A DNA stretch of 7,626 nt from Treponema sp. (GTDB lineage Bacteria; Spirochaetota; Spirochaetia; Treponematales; Breznakiellaceae), in assembly GCA_031255815.1 (NCBI GenBank), contig JAIRRU010000137.1, positions 1 through 7,626 on the forward strand. Direction: 5' to 3'. The notes under the pieces were generated by a model, which saw only the letters and a program-made list of their open reading frames with translations, had not been told where the DNA came from and did not search any database. Below are positions 1-6,511 of this stretch, in pieces (position 1 is the stretch's first letter; each line of letters opens with the position of its first letter). The translations under genes were made by a program, and so were the position numbers.

Positions 1-1
1 G

Positions 2-51
2 AAAAAAATAGCGGGGCTGTTCCAAAACTTCAGTTTCTGAACAACTCCGCT
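2..51 (-). terminator. Intrinsic terminator downstream of metK
   Basis: Read on the minus strand, directly after the metK stop codon, the arm AGCGGAGTTGTTC (51 to 39) can pair with GAACAGCCCCGCT (22 to 10). This gives 13 positions with one A-C mismatch and one G-T wobble. The apical part can fold further (AAAC / TGAA / GTTT). The stem is followed after one A by seven T residues (8 to 2). This is a textbook Rho-independent terminator for leftward transcription. On the plus strand no T tract follows the stem, so it looks unidirectional. Confidence 0.88.
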
Positions 52-58
52 TGAAATA

Positions 59-1228
59 TCAGCCGACGGCTTTCTTCAGTTCCCCGGTCTTGTCGGTCTT
101 CTCCCAGGGGAACTCGCCCCTGCCGAAGTGGCCGTAGGAGGCGGTCTTTTGGTATATGGGCCGGCGCAGATCCAGGGTTTTGATGATGCCCGCCGGGCTT
201 AAATCAAAGACCTGTTTAACCGCCTCTTCGATGCGCTGTTCGGGAACCTTGGAACTGCCGAAGGTGTCGATCATCACCGAAACCGGGAAGGGAACGCCGA
301 TGGCGTAGGCCAGCTCGACTTCGCAGCGTTCGGCCAGTTTGGCGGCCACTACGTTTTTGGCAACGTAACGGGCCGCGTAGGCGGCGGAACGGTCAACCTT
401 GGTGGGGTCTTTGCCGGAGAAGGCGCCGCCCCCGTGACGGCCCATGCCGCCGTAGGAGTCAACAATAATCTTGCGGCCCGTAAGCCCGGTGTCGCCGAAG
501 GGGCCGCCCACCACAAAGCGGCCGGTGGGGTTGATGTAGTACTTGGTCTTCCTGTCCAGCAGCCCCGTAGGCTCCAAAACCGGCCTGACGATCTTTTCAA
601 TTATGGCGGCCTCGATGTCCCGGTGGCTCACATCCGGATCATGCTGGTGGGACACCACTACCGCGTCAATACGGACGGGCCGGCGGCCTTCGTATTCCAC
701 GGTAACCTGGCTTTTCGCGTCCGGGCGCAGCCACTTGATAAGCTTCTGCTTCCGCAGCTCCGCAGCCTTGATAAGTATCTTGTGGGCCAGGCTGATGGGA
801 AGGGGCATAAGCTCCTTCGTCTCGTTACAGGCAAAACCGAACATCATGCCCTGGTCTCCCGCGCCCTGCCGGCCCTTGTACTTCCTCAGCCCGGTGCCGG
901 ATACCCCCTGGCTTATGTCCGGGGACTGGCTGTGGATCATGTCCAGTACCGCCATGGAATGGCAGTCCAGGCCGTAATCCGGGCTGGTGTAACCGATCTG
1001 TTCGGCCACTTCCCGGACTATCTTCTGAAAATCCACGAAAGTCTTCGTGGTGATTTCGCCGCCGATAAGAACCAGCGAGGTTGACGCAAAAGTTTCGCAG
1101 GCGACCCTGCTTTCCGGATCGTCCTTCAGGCAGGCGTCCAGAATGGCGTCCGAAACCTGATCGCAGAGTTTATCAGGATGCCCTTCCCCAACCGATTCGG
1201 AGGTAAAAAAGTATCTTCTTTCTTCCAC
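59..1228 (-). CDS. metK: S-adenosylmethionine synthetase (methionine adenosyltransferase)
   Basis: Makes S-adenosylmethionine from methionine and ATP, releasing phosphate and diphosphate; a cytosolic, normally essential enzyme that supplies the methyl donor and feeds polyamine synthesis. The 389-residue product has the normal full length of the bacterial family. Visible hallmarks are the N-terminal [11 protein letters not shown] (residues 10-20, with the catalytic His17), DQVSDAILD (23-31), the signature GAGDQG (122-127), [10 protein letters not shown] (244-253), the glycine-rich phosphate-binding [16 protein letters not shown] (266-281) and a C-terminal YGHFGR (365-370). The start is a GTG, with AAGGAG ten bases upstream (1239-1244); no better start lies nearby, and the protein begins where homologues begin. 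It lies 92 bases downstream of the LysM lipoprotein gene on the same strand, with no clear promoter or SAM riboswitch in between, so readthrough from that gene is possible. A strong terminator follows it. Nothing appears truncated or unusual. Identification is essentially certain. Confidence 0.98.
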   Translation of the reverse strand: MEERRYFFTSESVGEGHPDKLCDQVSDAILDACLKDDPESRVACETFASTSLVLIGGEITTKTFVDFQKIVREVAEQIGYTSPDYGLDCHSMAVLDMIHSQSPDISQGVSGTGLRKYKGRQGAGDQGMMFGFACNETKELMPLPISLAHKILIKAAELRKQKLIKWLRPDAKSQVTVEYEGRRPVRIDAVVVSHQHDPDVSHRDIEAAIIEKIVRPVLEPTGLLDRKTKYYINPTGRFVVGGPFGDTGLTGRKIIVDSYGGMGRHGGGAFSGKDPTKVDRSAAYAARYVAKNVVAAKLAERCEVELAYAIGVPFPVSVMIDTFGSSKVPEQRIEEAVKQVFDLSPAGIIKTLDLRRPIYQKTASYGHFGRGEFPWEKTDKTGELKKAVG

Positions 1229-1320
1229 GAGTATTATTCTCCTTGCCGCAAACTATCCCAAAACCAGCCGGGTTTCAGGCTAAAGCCGTTCCCCCGAGGC
1301 GCCTGTTCGGGATCGATCTT

Positions 1321-1869
1321 TTACAGGGTATCCGCCAGGGAACGCAGGTGCGCGCTCATTACCCGATCCGGTTTCAGATCGTAAAAGACGATCAGCTCCT
1401 CCATGTAAGTTTTTAACTCCGCCCGGGCCGCGCTGTTGTTCAAATTCCGCTGCAGATCCGGAATTTTAAGCTGGGTTCCCGATATGATCAGATCCGGGTT
1501 TGCCGTTACCCCGGGATTCCCCAGGATAATGAGGGGGTAATAGTAACCGTTCTCTTTGCCGTAGTAGCGCAGGGCGATTCTGGACAGGGTGTCTCCCCAT
1601 ACAACCCGGTGGTTCTGGGCGCCGTCCAGAATAATATTGCCCCGTTCCTTGGGGAGCGGGAATTCTTCTGCGGGCCGGGGCGCCGGCTCGGGGACGGGTT
1701 GGGGCTGGGGCGCCGGGGCCGGTTCCGCGGGGGGAGGGGGAGGAGGCGCCGGTTCCGCGGGGGGAGGGGGAGACGGATCGGGAGAAGAACTTTGCTGGGT
1801 GCTCTGGCAGGCGCCGATAAGAATAAACGCCAGAATTGACAAAAAGCAAACAAAGCACTTTTTGGACAT
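1321..1869 (-). CDS. Proline-rich LysM-domain lipoprotein
   Basis: A small (182-residue) predicted cell-envelope lipoprotein. Residues 1-20 form a signal peptide (positive SKK, then a hydrophobic stretch) ending in the lipobox IGAC, with Cys21 as the likely lipidated residue. Residues 28-68 are a Pro/Ala/Glu-rich spacer, built partly from a repeated ten-residue unit (PPPPAEPAP-like), probably an extended tether. Residues 87-137 form one LysM domain: HRVVWGDTLSRIALRYYG at the start, NPDLIISGTQLKIP at the end. LysM domains bind N-acetylglucosamine-containing glycans, so peptidoglycan attachment is expected. The C-terminal 45 residues look helical and contain no recognised catalytic motif. The open frame extends 14 codons upstream to 1911. 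The ATG at 1869 is preferred because AAGGAG sits seven bases before it (1877-1882) and the signal peptide then starts correctly. The gene has its own candidate promoter and is followed by metK. A specific function is not identifiable. Confidence 0.88.
   Translation of the reverse strand: MSKKCFVCFLSILAFILIGACQSTQQSSSPDPSPPPPAEPAPPPPPPAEPAPAPQPQPVPEPAPRPAEEFPLPKERGNIILDGAQNHRVVWGDTLSRIALRYYGKENGYYYPLIILGNPGVTANPDLIISGTQLKIPDLQRNLNNSAARAELKTYMEELIVFYDLKPDRVMSAHLRSLADTL
1690..1718 (+). other. G-quadruplex-type run of guanines
   Basis: The plus strand, which is the template strand of the LysM lipoprotein gene, has five guanine runs in 29 bases: GGGG (1690-1693), GGG (1696-1698), GGGG (1701-1704), GGGG (1707-1710) and GGGG (1715-1718), with loops of two to four bases. 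More guanine runs follow in the 25-base repeats. This fits the usual quadruplex pattern. It may be only a by-product of proline codons (CCC on the coding strand). Confidence 0.55.
1718..1772. repeat. Two 25-base direct repeats, 30-base period
   Basis: Positions 1718-1742 and 1748-1772 are identical over 25 bases (gccggttccgcgggggg followed by agggggag). They lie within the LysM lipoprotein gene and encode the repeated ten-residue Pro/Ala/Glu unit of its spacer. The period is exactly ten codons, so gain or loss of a copy would keep the reading frame and change only the tether length. Confidence 0.9.
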
Positions 1870-1900
1870 ACTGAATCTCCTTACATGTAGAATTCTAACT

Positions 1901-1929
1901 ATTTTACACAAATAAGTAAAACTTCTAAA
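1901..1929 (-). promoter_or_regulatory. Candidate promoter of the LysM lipoprotein gene
   Basis: On the minus strand TTTAGA (1929-1924, 4 of 6 matches to the -35 consensus) is separated by 17 bases from TAAAAT (1906-1901, 5 of 6 matches to the -10 consensus). It lies in a locally AT-rich stretch about 30 bases before the AAGGAG ribosome binding site. Initiation would give a leader of roughly 25-30 bases. No convincing intrinsic terminator for the upstream PII-like gene was found; a T6 tract at 1941-1946 lacks a good stem before it. Confidence 0.45.
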
Positions 1930-1976
1930 TCCCTTTCGGCAAAAAACGCGCCGCTCTGAACGGGCCGGCCGCTGTT

Positions 1977-2747
1977 TTATTCAAAACTCAGACCCATAAC
2001 CTGATCCACCGGCAGGGAAAACACGACACCCCCGGCCTTGGTGGTGATCCCGCAGGCCAGGCTTACGGCCTGCATGATGGGAACCTTCTTTTCCCGGCTG
2101 GCAAGGATGATGACGATCTCCTTTTCGTCCTGAACGGAAACGCCGAAGAATTTAACCGGGCCGCTGGAGGCCAAGCCCCGCGCGCTAAGGACGGTTCCCC
2201 CGCTGGCCCCCGCTTCCCGGGCGGCGGTCATAAAGTCATCGCTGTAACCCTGGTTAATTATGGCGATAATAAGGTCGTTTTTAATCTCGCCGCTCATGGC
2301 CGGCCCTCCCTCTAGGGTGATTTTTTCGTTTTTAACAATGCTCTCTTTAAAGACCCGCAGAATGGGGGTATTTATCCCCGAAAGCGGTATGGAAAAGGCG
2401 ATGCCCGCCCCGGGATTACGGCGTCCGGTTTTTTCACGGACTTCCCGCATAAGAACCGGGGCCATTATCTCCTGTTCCAGGCAGAGAACCACCGCCTTGT
2501 CGCTTACGCCGATGCCCAGGATATCCAGTATCTCCGAACTTGCCGTCCCCCTGGCCTTACTGATGAAGTGAAACCTGACCTTTTCTTCCTCAAAAACCCG
2601 GGTTACCAGCTGGACTTTGCTCCAGTCGATGATAAAAATCACCAGTTTTATCCGGGGCGGGGCCTTAAGATCCGGGGCCGGGGTCTTGCTCCCGCCTCCC
2701 AGCCGGGGGAACTTAAAGGGCCATTTAAAGACTTTTTTCTCAGCCAT
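1977..2747 (-). CDS. Tandem two-domain PII-like regulatory protein
   Basis: A 256-residue cytosolic protein without signal peptide or membrane segment. Residues 1-30 are a basic, proline-containing leader. Two ferredoxin-like PII-type domains follow, roughly 32-140 and 157-250. Each begins with a hydrophobic strand (IKLVIFIIDWSKV; NDLIIAIINQGYSDDFMTAA), then an alpha helix, then a strand ending in a similar turn (ISKARGTAS at 62-70; LSARGLASS at 187-195). Each then has a second strand-helix-strand half ending in GAGIAFSIPLSG (113-124) or AGGVVFSLPVDQV (238-250). Classical GlnB/GlnK proteins are about 112 residues with one domain, so this is a fused duplication. The uridylylation-site tyrosine loop is not recognisable. 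The start ATG lies inside the last codons of the DUF1538 gene (8-base overlap), with GAGGAG seven bases upstream, implying translational coupling. PII proteins commonly bind and gate membrane transporters, so regulation of the overlapping DUF1538 protein is the likely role. The ligand is unknown. Confidence 0.82.
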   Translation of the reverse strand: MAEKKVFKWPFKFPRLGGGSKTPAPDLKAPPRIKLVIFIIDWSKVQLVTRVFEEEKVRFHFISKARGTASSEILDILGIGVSDKAVVLCLEQEIMAPVLMREVREKTGRRNPGAGIAFSIPLSGINTPILRVFKESIVKNEKITLEGGPAMSGEIKNDLIIAIINQGYSDDFMTAAREAGASGGTVLSARGLASSGPVKFFGVSVQDEKEIVIILASREKKVPIMQAVSLACGITTKAGGVVFSLPVDQVMGLSFE

Positions 2748-4275
2748 TGAACGGCTCCTCGAAAAGCGTAACCGCGCCCAGTTCCTCCGGGCTGAAAACC
2801 GGTATTTCCGCTTCCACCGGACGGACGGCCTTTATCTTGGCGCCGTATACCAGCCCCATAAGCTGGATGATGATCAGGGGGGTCATGGCGACCATGGCCA
2901 CGATCCCAAAGGCGTCGGTCATCAGATCCCTTCCCACCCCTTCGGCGGTACCCATGGCAAGGGGAAGGAGAAAGGTGCTGGTCATAGGGCCGGAGCAGAC
3001 ACCCCCCGAGTCGAAGGCGATTCCGGTAAAGATCTTGGGTACAAAAAAGGTGAGGATCAGGGCAAAGGCGTAGCCGGGGATAAGTATCCACATAATGGGA
3101 ATCCCGGCAAGGATGCGGACCATGGTGATAGCCAGGGCAATGGCCATACCGACGGCAAGCCCCCGGTTCATCACCTTATGGCTTATGACCCCGCCGGAAA
3201 TATCCTCGACCTGCTTGTTGAGTATATGAACCGCCGGTTCCGCGTTTACGATAAAGTAGCCTATCACCATGGTTAAAGGAACCAGGATCCACTTGAAGGA
3301 GGCCCCTCCGAGCCGGGAGCCCAAAAGCTGGCCGACCGGGATAAAGCCTACGTTCACCCCGGTAAGAAACACCACCAGCCCGATAAAGGTATAGACAAAG
3401 CCCACAAAGATACGGCCCAACTGGTGGCGCTTGTAACGCCGGGTAAAAATCTGAAAGAAAACAAAAAAGAGTATGATGGCGCCCAGGGCTATGGATACGT
3501 CCTTGGCGTAATGGGGGAGTTCAAGGGCAAAGTACTTTACCACTTCCTGGGAATTTTCCACCTGGGGCGCGATAAAACGGGGCGGTATGCTTTCCGAATT
3601 TTTGACGATCCCCAAAACCAGAACCGTCAGTATGGGGCCCACGCTGCACAGGGCCACCAGGCCGAAGCTGTCGTCCTGGGAATTCCGGTCGCTGCGGATC
3701 GAGCCCACGCCGACCCCCATGGCCAGGATAAAAGGCACCGTTATGGGCCCGGTGGTAACCCCGCCGGAATCGAAGGCCACCGGGATAAAGGCGGCGGGGC
3801 TGAAAGAGGAAACGATGAATACCCCCAGATAAAACAGCAGCAGCAGGATGGAAAGGGGGATTTTAAACAGCGTGCGGAGCACCGCCAGAACCAGAAAGAA
3901 ACCCACCCCTGCGGCAACCGTTACGATCAGCACCATGGGGGGCAGCGCGGGAACCTGGCGGGAAAGCACCTGGAGATCCGGTTCCGCCACGGTGATGATA
4001 AAGCCCATAGTAAAACTTACCAGGACGGTCAGGACAAGGCTGGAAGACCGGGTTAGCTGTATACCTATGCCTTCCCCCATGGGCATCATGGCCATGTCCG
4101 CGCCCAGGGTAAAGAAGCCCATCCCGACAATAAGGAGAGCGGCCCCGACCAGGAACACCAGGACAGTCCCGGCGGGCATGGGAACCAGCACCACGCTGAC
4201 GATGAGCACTATCGCCGTGATGGGCAGCACCGAACCGAAGGCTTCCAGTATTTTTTCTTTCAAAACATTACTCAT
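2740..4275 (-). CDS. DUF1538 family integral membrane transporter (two-repeat form)
   Basis: A 511-residue polytopic inner-membrane protein made of two related halves. Each half shows the same order of motifs: MPMGE (64-68) / IPVGQ (312-316), an AEP triplet inside a helix (97-99 / 345-347), FDSGG followed by a Gly-Pro (168-172 / 421-425), and a DSFG or DAFG motif (202-205 / 454-457). Between the halves is a soluble loop of about 35 residues, and the last 30 residues form a cytoplasmic-looking tail. From memory of the literature, DUF1538 proteins UmpA and UmpB of Halomonas act together as a Na+(Li+,K+)/H+ antiporter; here both units are fused in one chain, so cation/proton exchange is the best guess. 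The start ATG at 4275 is chosen because AGGA lies six bases upstream (4282-4285). A GTG at 4308 would add 11 residues but overlaps a TATAAT box. The 3' end overlaps the PII-like gene. Substrate is not determined. Confidence 0.88.
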   Translation of the reverse strand: MSNVLKEKILEAFGSVLPITAIVLIVSVVLVPMPAGTVLVFLVGAALLIVGMGFFTLGADMAMMPMGEGIGIQLTRSSSLVLTVLVSFTMGFIITVAEPDLQVLSRQVPALPPMVLIVTVAAGVGFFLVLAVLRTLFKIPLSILLLLFYLGVFIVSSFSPAAFIPVAFDSGGVTTGPITVPFILAMGVGVGSIRSDRNSQDDSFGLVALCSVGPILTVLVLGIVKNSESIPPRFIAPQVENSQEVVKYFALELPHYAKDVSIALGAIILFFVFFQIFTRRYKRHQLGRIFVGFVYTFIGLVVFLTGVNVGFIPVGQLLGSRLGGASFKWILVPLTMVIGYFIVNAEPAVHILNKQVEDISGGVISHKVMNRGLAVGMAIALAITMVRILAGIPIMWILIPGYAFALILTFFVPKIFTGIAFDSGGVCSGPMTSTFLLPLAMGTAEGVGRDLMTDAFGIVAMVAMTPLIIIQLMGLVYGAKIKAVRPVEAEIPVFSPEELGAVTLFEEPFNG

Positions 4276-4291
4276 CACTGTTCCTAACAAA

Positions 4292-4297
4292 ATTATA
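4292..4297 (-). promoter_or_regulatory. TATAAT -10 box of the leftward DUF1538-PII unit
   Basis: A perfect TATAAT occurs on the minus strand 17-22 bases before the preferred ATG at 4275. No good -35 hexamer lies 16-18 bases upstream (the place holds a T7 run and CTAGG), so activity would need an activator or be weak. The transcript would begin near 4285 and have a leader of only about ten bases, placing AGGA at its 5' end. This location argues against the upstream GTG at 4308 as the start. Confidence 0.4.
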
Positions 4298-4332
4298 TCC
4301 AGTTTCACAAAAAAACCTAGGGTCTAAGCCGC

Positions 4333-4366
4333 AAGTTACATAAAAAATCCGCTGTATCTAAGTTAC
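4333..4366. repeat. Direct repeat AAGTTAC, 27-base spacing
   Basis: AAGTTAC occurs at 4333-4339 and again at 4360-4366. TCTAAG also occurs twice nearby (4323-4328 and 4357-4362). All lie upstream of the leftward DUF1538 gene, within the divergent intergenic region. They could be paired binding sites for a regulator, but copies this short may be chance. Confidence 0.3.
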
Positions 4367-4397
4367 CGCGGGATTTCAGAGCTTTTCCTGGTCCCCC

Positions 4398-4474
4398 GGA
4401 AGCCGCCTCCGCCCGCCCGCGGCACGGAGGCCCTTCCGCTATCCCCCGCGGGCGGCCGGGCGGCCGCAGCCCGC
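4398..4474. repeat. GC-rich block of nested inverted repeats in the divergent intergenic region
   Basis: This stretch of the 236-base divergent region is almost only G and C and can form several competing hairpins. CCGCCCGCGG (4413-4422) pairs perfectly with CCGCGGGCGG (4446-4455), and its loop contains a smaller stem CGGAG/TTCCG (4425-4429 / 4434-4438). GCGGCC (4452-4457) pairs with GGCCGC (4462-4467) across four bases. GCGGGC (4448-4453) can pair with GCCCGC (4469-4474). GGGCGGCC is directly repeated (4450-4457, 4458-4465). No T tract follows, so it is not an ordinary terminator. It may be a structured leader, a transcription insulator between the two units or a dispersed palindromic element; none is shown. 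Confidence 0.6.
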
Positions 4475-4476
4475 TA

Positions 4477-4505
4477 TTGAGAATTTTCCGAAATTCGATT
4501 AATTT
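4477..4505 (+). promoter_or_regulatory. Weak candidate promoter of the rightward DUF1538 unit
   Basis: TTGAGA (4477-4482) matches the -35 consensus at five of six positions. Sixteen to seventeen bases later there is only an AT-rich TTAATTT (about 4499-4505), a poor -10 element. A transcript from here would start close to the ATG at 4512, which would favour the later in-frame ATG at 4596. The region overlaps the dyad at 4483-4513. Confidence 0.25.
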
Positions 4506-4513
4506 TGGAAAAT
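4483..4513. promoter_or_regulatory. 31-base dyad covering the start of the rightward DUF1538 gene
   Basis: ATTTTCCGAAATT (4483-4495) and AATTTTGGAAAAT (4501-4513) are reverse complements at 12 of 13 positions, and the thirteenth is a G-T pair that can still wobble in RNA. The loop is the five bases CGATT. The right arm includes the GGAA that would be the ribosome binding site and the first two bases of the ATG at 4512. As DNA it has the form of an operator for a dimeric repressor; as RNA it would hide the start site. It sits directly next to the GC-rich repeat block. Confidence 0.65.
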
Positions 4514-6506
4514 GCTTGTGAAAAAGCGGTCAAAAAACCGCTTCCCGCCCCGCGGGCAGGATCTGATTGTCCTGCCTCTGAACAGGGCGCTTCCGATGGT
4601 CGGTTCCTACGCCTTCCAGAAAATCCGGCCCCAATTCAGGGCGGTACTCCTGGTAAGCGCCTACCTTATCGCCGCCCAGTACCTGGTGTTAAGAACGCCG
4701 CTGCAAAACGCCCTTTCCATTGCCGCCGGCGTGGGCGCGGCGATTCTGGGGCTTTCGTTTTTTCTTGAAGGGCTTCTCCTGGGTATTATGCCCCTGGGGG
4801 AGCAGTGCGGGATGCGTCTCCCCGCGAAGATCGGCGCGGCCGGGCTGACGGTTTTTTCCATCATTGTCGGAATTACCGCCACCCTCGCCGAACCGGCCAT
4901 AGCGATACTCCGGCAGCAGGGAAGCGTGATCCCCCCTTGGAACGCGCCGCTCCTCTACCTCTTGCTTAACCGGGGTTCGTCCTGGCTTGTCTCCGCGATT
5001 GCCGCCGGAGTGGGGCTTTCGGTGGTGCTGGGGGTTTACCGTTTCATGTTCGGCTGGGCCTTTAAACCCCCGGTCTTTATCATCATACCGCTGCTGGTTG
5101 CCGCCAGCTGCATATTCGACGAAAACGACATCCTCCGCCCGGTGGTGAACCTTGCCTGGGACACGGGCGGGGCGGCGACCGGCGCCGTTACCGTACCGAT
5201 AATCCTGGCCCTGGGCCTGGGCGTGTCAAAGACCGGCGAAAAAAGATCGGACAGCTCGGGACTGGGGCTGGTAACCCTCGCCTCCGCCCTGCCGGTTGCC
5301 GGGGTGCTTCTTCTCGCGGCCCTGCTCAGCCCCCGGGTTCCGGAACCGTCCGGCCCGGCGGATTTCTTCTCTTCCTCGCCGGAACAGCGCGCGAAGGCCC
5401 TGTATGTGGCGGGCGGCGAAGAGGGACTGGTTAAGATGGCGGAGGCCGCGCTCTTAAGCGGCGATCTTCCGCCGGACGGTTTTAACGCCGCTTTTCCCGG
5501 CAGGGAAGTACCGGCCCCGGAGGGGAACGCCGGGGGTAAAGCCTCGGTCTTTTCTTTCCGGGCTCTTCTTGAATACCTGAAAGCCGCGGTGGTGGCGGTG
5601 CTGCCCCTTGCCCTGGCGCTGGTTATCGCCATTGCCTTTATCGCCCGGGATCGTATCCGTAACCCCGATGTCGCCGTGCTGGGCATCGTTTTTGTTACCG
5701 TCGGCATGTTCGCCCTCAACCTGGGGATGGAGGGGGGTATTACGGCAATAAGTTCCCAGGCCGGATCGTCCCTTACCTACACCTACCGGGAAGTTTCCGA
5801 TATGGAAAAGGCGCTTGTGGTAGAGGGCGCTGATGAAAGTTCTATTTTTACCGTTCCGGGAGGATCCGGCCCGGAGGAGTATATCTGGATTCCCGGCGAA
5901 AAGGGGCCTAAACCGGAAAAATTTGTCCCCGAACGCATGGTTAACGGCATCTATACGCATATCCCGGTAAAAAGTTCCCTGTTTTCGAATTTCGGCCGGC
6001 CGGCCGCCTACCTGGGCATACTGGTCTTTGTCTTTTTCCTGGGTTTTTTCGCCATCTTTGCCGAACCTGCCCTGGCCGCCACCGCCGTTACCGTGGAGGA
6101 GATGACCACCGGCACTTTCAAACGATCGAAACTCGTTATGAACGCCGCCGTGGGGGTGGGTATCGGCATGTCCCTCGGTTTCGCCCGGGTGCTTTTCAGT
6201 AATCTGCTTCCCGCCGGGGGCATCCATCTTTCGTGGATACTTGCCCCCGCCTACCTCCTGGCCCTGATCCTAACCGCCTTCGCGCCGGAGGATTTTTCCT
6301 CGATAGCCTGGGATGTGGCCGGCATAGCCACCGGCCCCATTTCCGTCCCCATAATCATAACAACGGGCCTGGGGCTCGGCGCCGATTCGCTGCGGGCGGA
6401 CGGCGCCTTCGGTATCGTGGCTACGGCAAGCGTCATTCCGATTATCGCGGTTCTTGTGCCGGGCATCATCGATAAGCAGAAATCCAAGCGGGCGATAAAG
6501 GGATAA
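4512..6506 (+). CDS. Divergent DUF1538 family membrane transporter with two large insertions
   Basis: A 664-residue polytopic membrane protein, paralogous to the leftward DUF1538 protein and again two-fold repeated. First half: MPLGE (93-97), AEP (126-128), WDTGG with TVP after it (216-228), RSDSSGLGLV (245-254). Second half: NLGMEGG (403-409), AEP (517-519), WDVAG with GPISVP (600-613), DGAFGIV (630-636). The usual FDSGG is thus changed in both halves, though the Asp is kept, which suggests altered substrate or coupling. Two hydrophilic insertions are present: about 273-350 between the halves, and about 413-492 between the first motif and the AEP helix of the second half. The start is uncertain. 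ATG 4512 lies in a dyad and has GGAA too close; GTG 4518 has better spacing; ATG 4596 has AGGG eight bases upstream and gives an N terminus like the paralogue's. The next gene begins five bases downstream. Cation transport is inferred from the family only. Confidence 0.85.
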   Translation: MLVKKRSKNRFPPRGQDLIVLPLNRALPMVGSYAFQKIRPQFRAVLLVSAYLIAAQYLVLRTPLQNALSIAAGVGAAILGLSFFLEGLLLGIMPLGEQCGMRLPAKIGAAGLTVFSIIVGITATLAEPAIAILRQQGSVIPPWNAPLLYLLLNRGSSWLVSAIAAGVGLSVVLGVYRFMFGWAFKPPVFIIIPLLVAASCIFDENDILRPVVNLAWDTGGAATGAVTVPIILALGLGVSKTGEKRSDSSGLGLVTLASALPVAGVLLLAALLSPRVPEPSGPADFFSSSPEQRAKALYVAGGEEGLVKMAEAALLSGDLPPDGFNAAFPGREVPAPEGNAGGKASVFSFRALLEYLKAAVVAVLPLALALVIAIAFIARDRIRNPDVAVLGIVFVTVGMFALNLGMEGGITAISSQAGSSLTYTYREVSDMEKALVVEGADESSIFTVPGGSGPEEYIWIPGEKGPKPEKFVPERMVNGIYTHIPVKSSLFSNFGRPAAYLGILVFVFFLGFFAIFAEPALAATAVTVEEMTTGTFKRSKLVMNAAVGVGIGMSLGFARVLFSNLLPAGGIHLSWILAPAYLLALILTAFAPEDFSSIAWDVAGIATGPISVPIIITTGLGLGADSLRADGAFGIVATASVIPIIAVLVPGIIDKQKSKRAIKG

Positions 6507-6511
6507 GGCTT

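Noticed and set aside
434..1084. 216-codon plus-strand open frame opposite metK
   Set aside because: Antisense to a highly conserved enzyme; no recognisable product; typical of GC-rich coding DNA.
1229..1320. SAM riboswitch or intrinsic terminator before metK
   Set aside because: Only 92 bases, without the conserved multi-helix layout of SAM riboswitches. The short AAACC/GGTTT and CCCGA/TCGGG inverted repeats are weak and lack a T tract.
1941..1972. Intrinsic terminator after the leftward PII-like gene
   Set aside because: There is a T6 tract on the minus strand, but the GC-rich sequence before it does not form a continuous stem when paired base by base.
4303..4332. Attenuator-like CTTAG/CTAGG hairpin with T7 before the leftward DUF1538 gene
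   Set aside because: Stem of five pairs including a wobble and a three-base loop; too weak to call, and the TATAAT box lies downstream of it.
5454..6227. 257-codon minus-strand open frame opposite the second DUF1538 gene
   Set aside because: Composition is Gly/His/Lys-rich and unlike a folded protein; the plus strand encodes clear membrane helices here.
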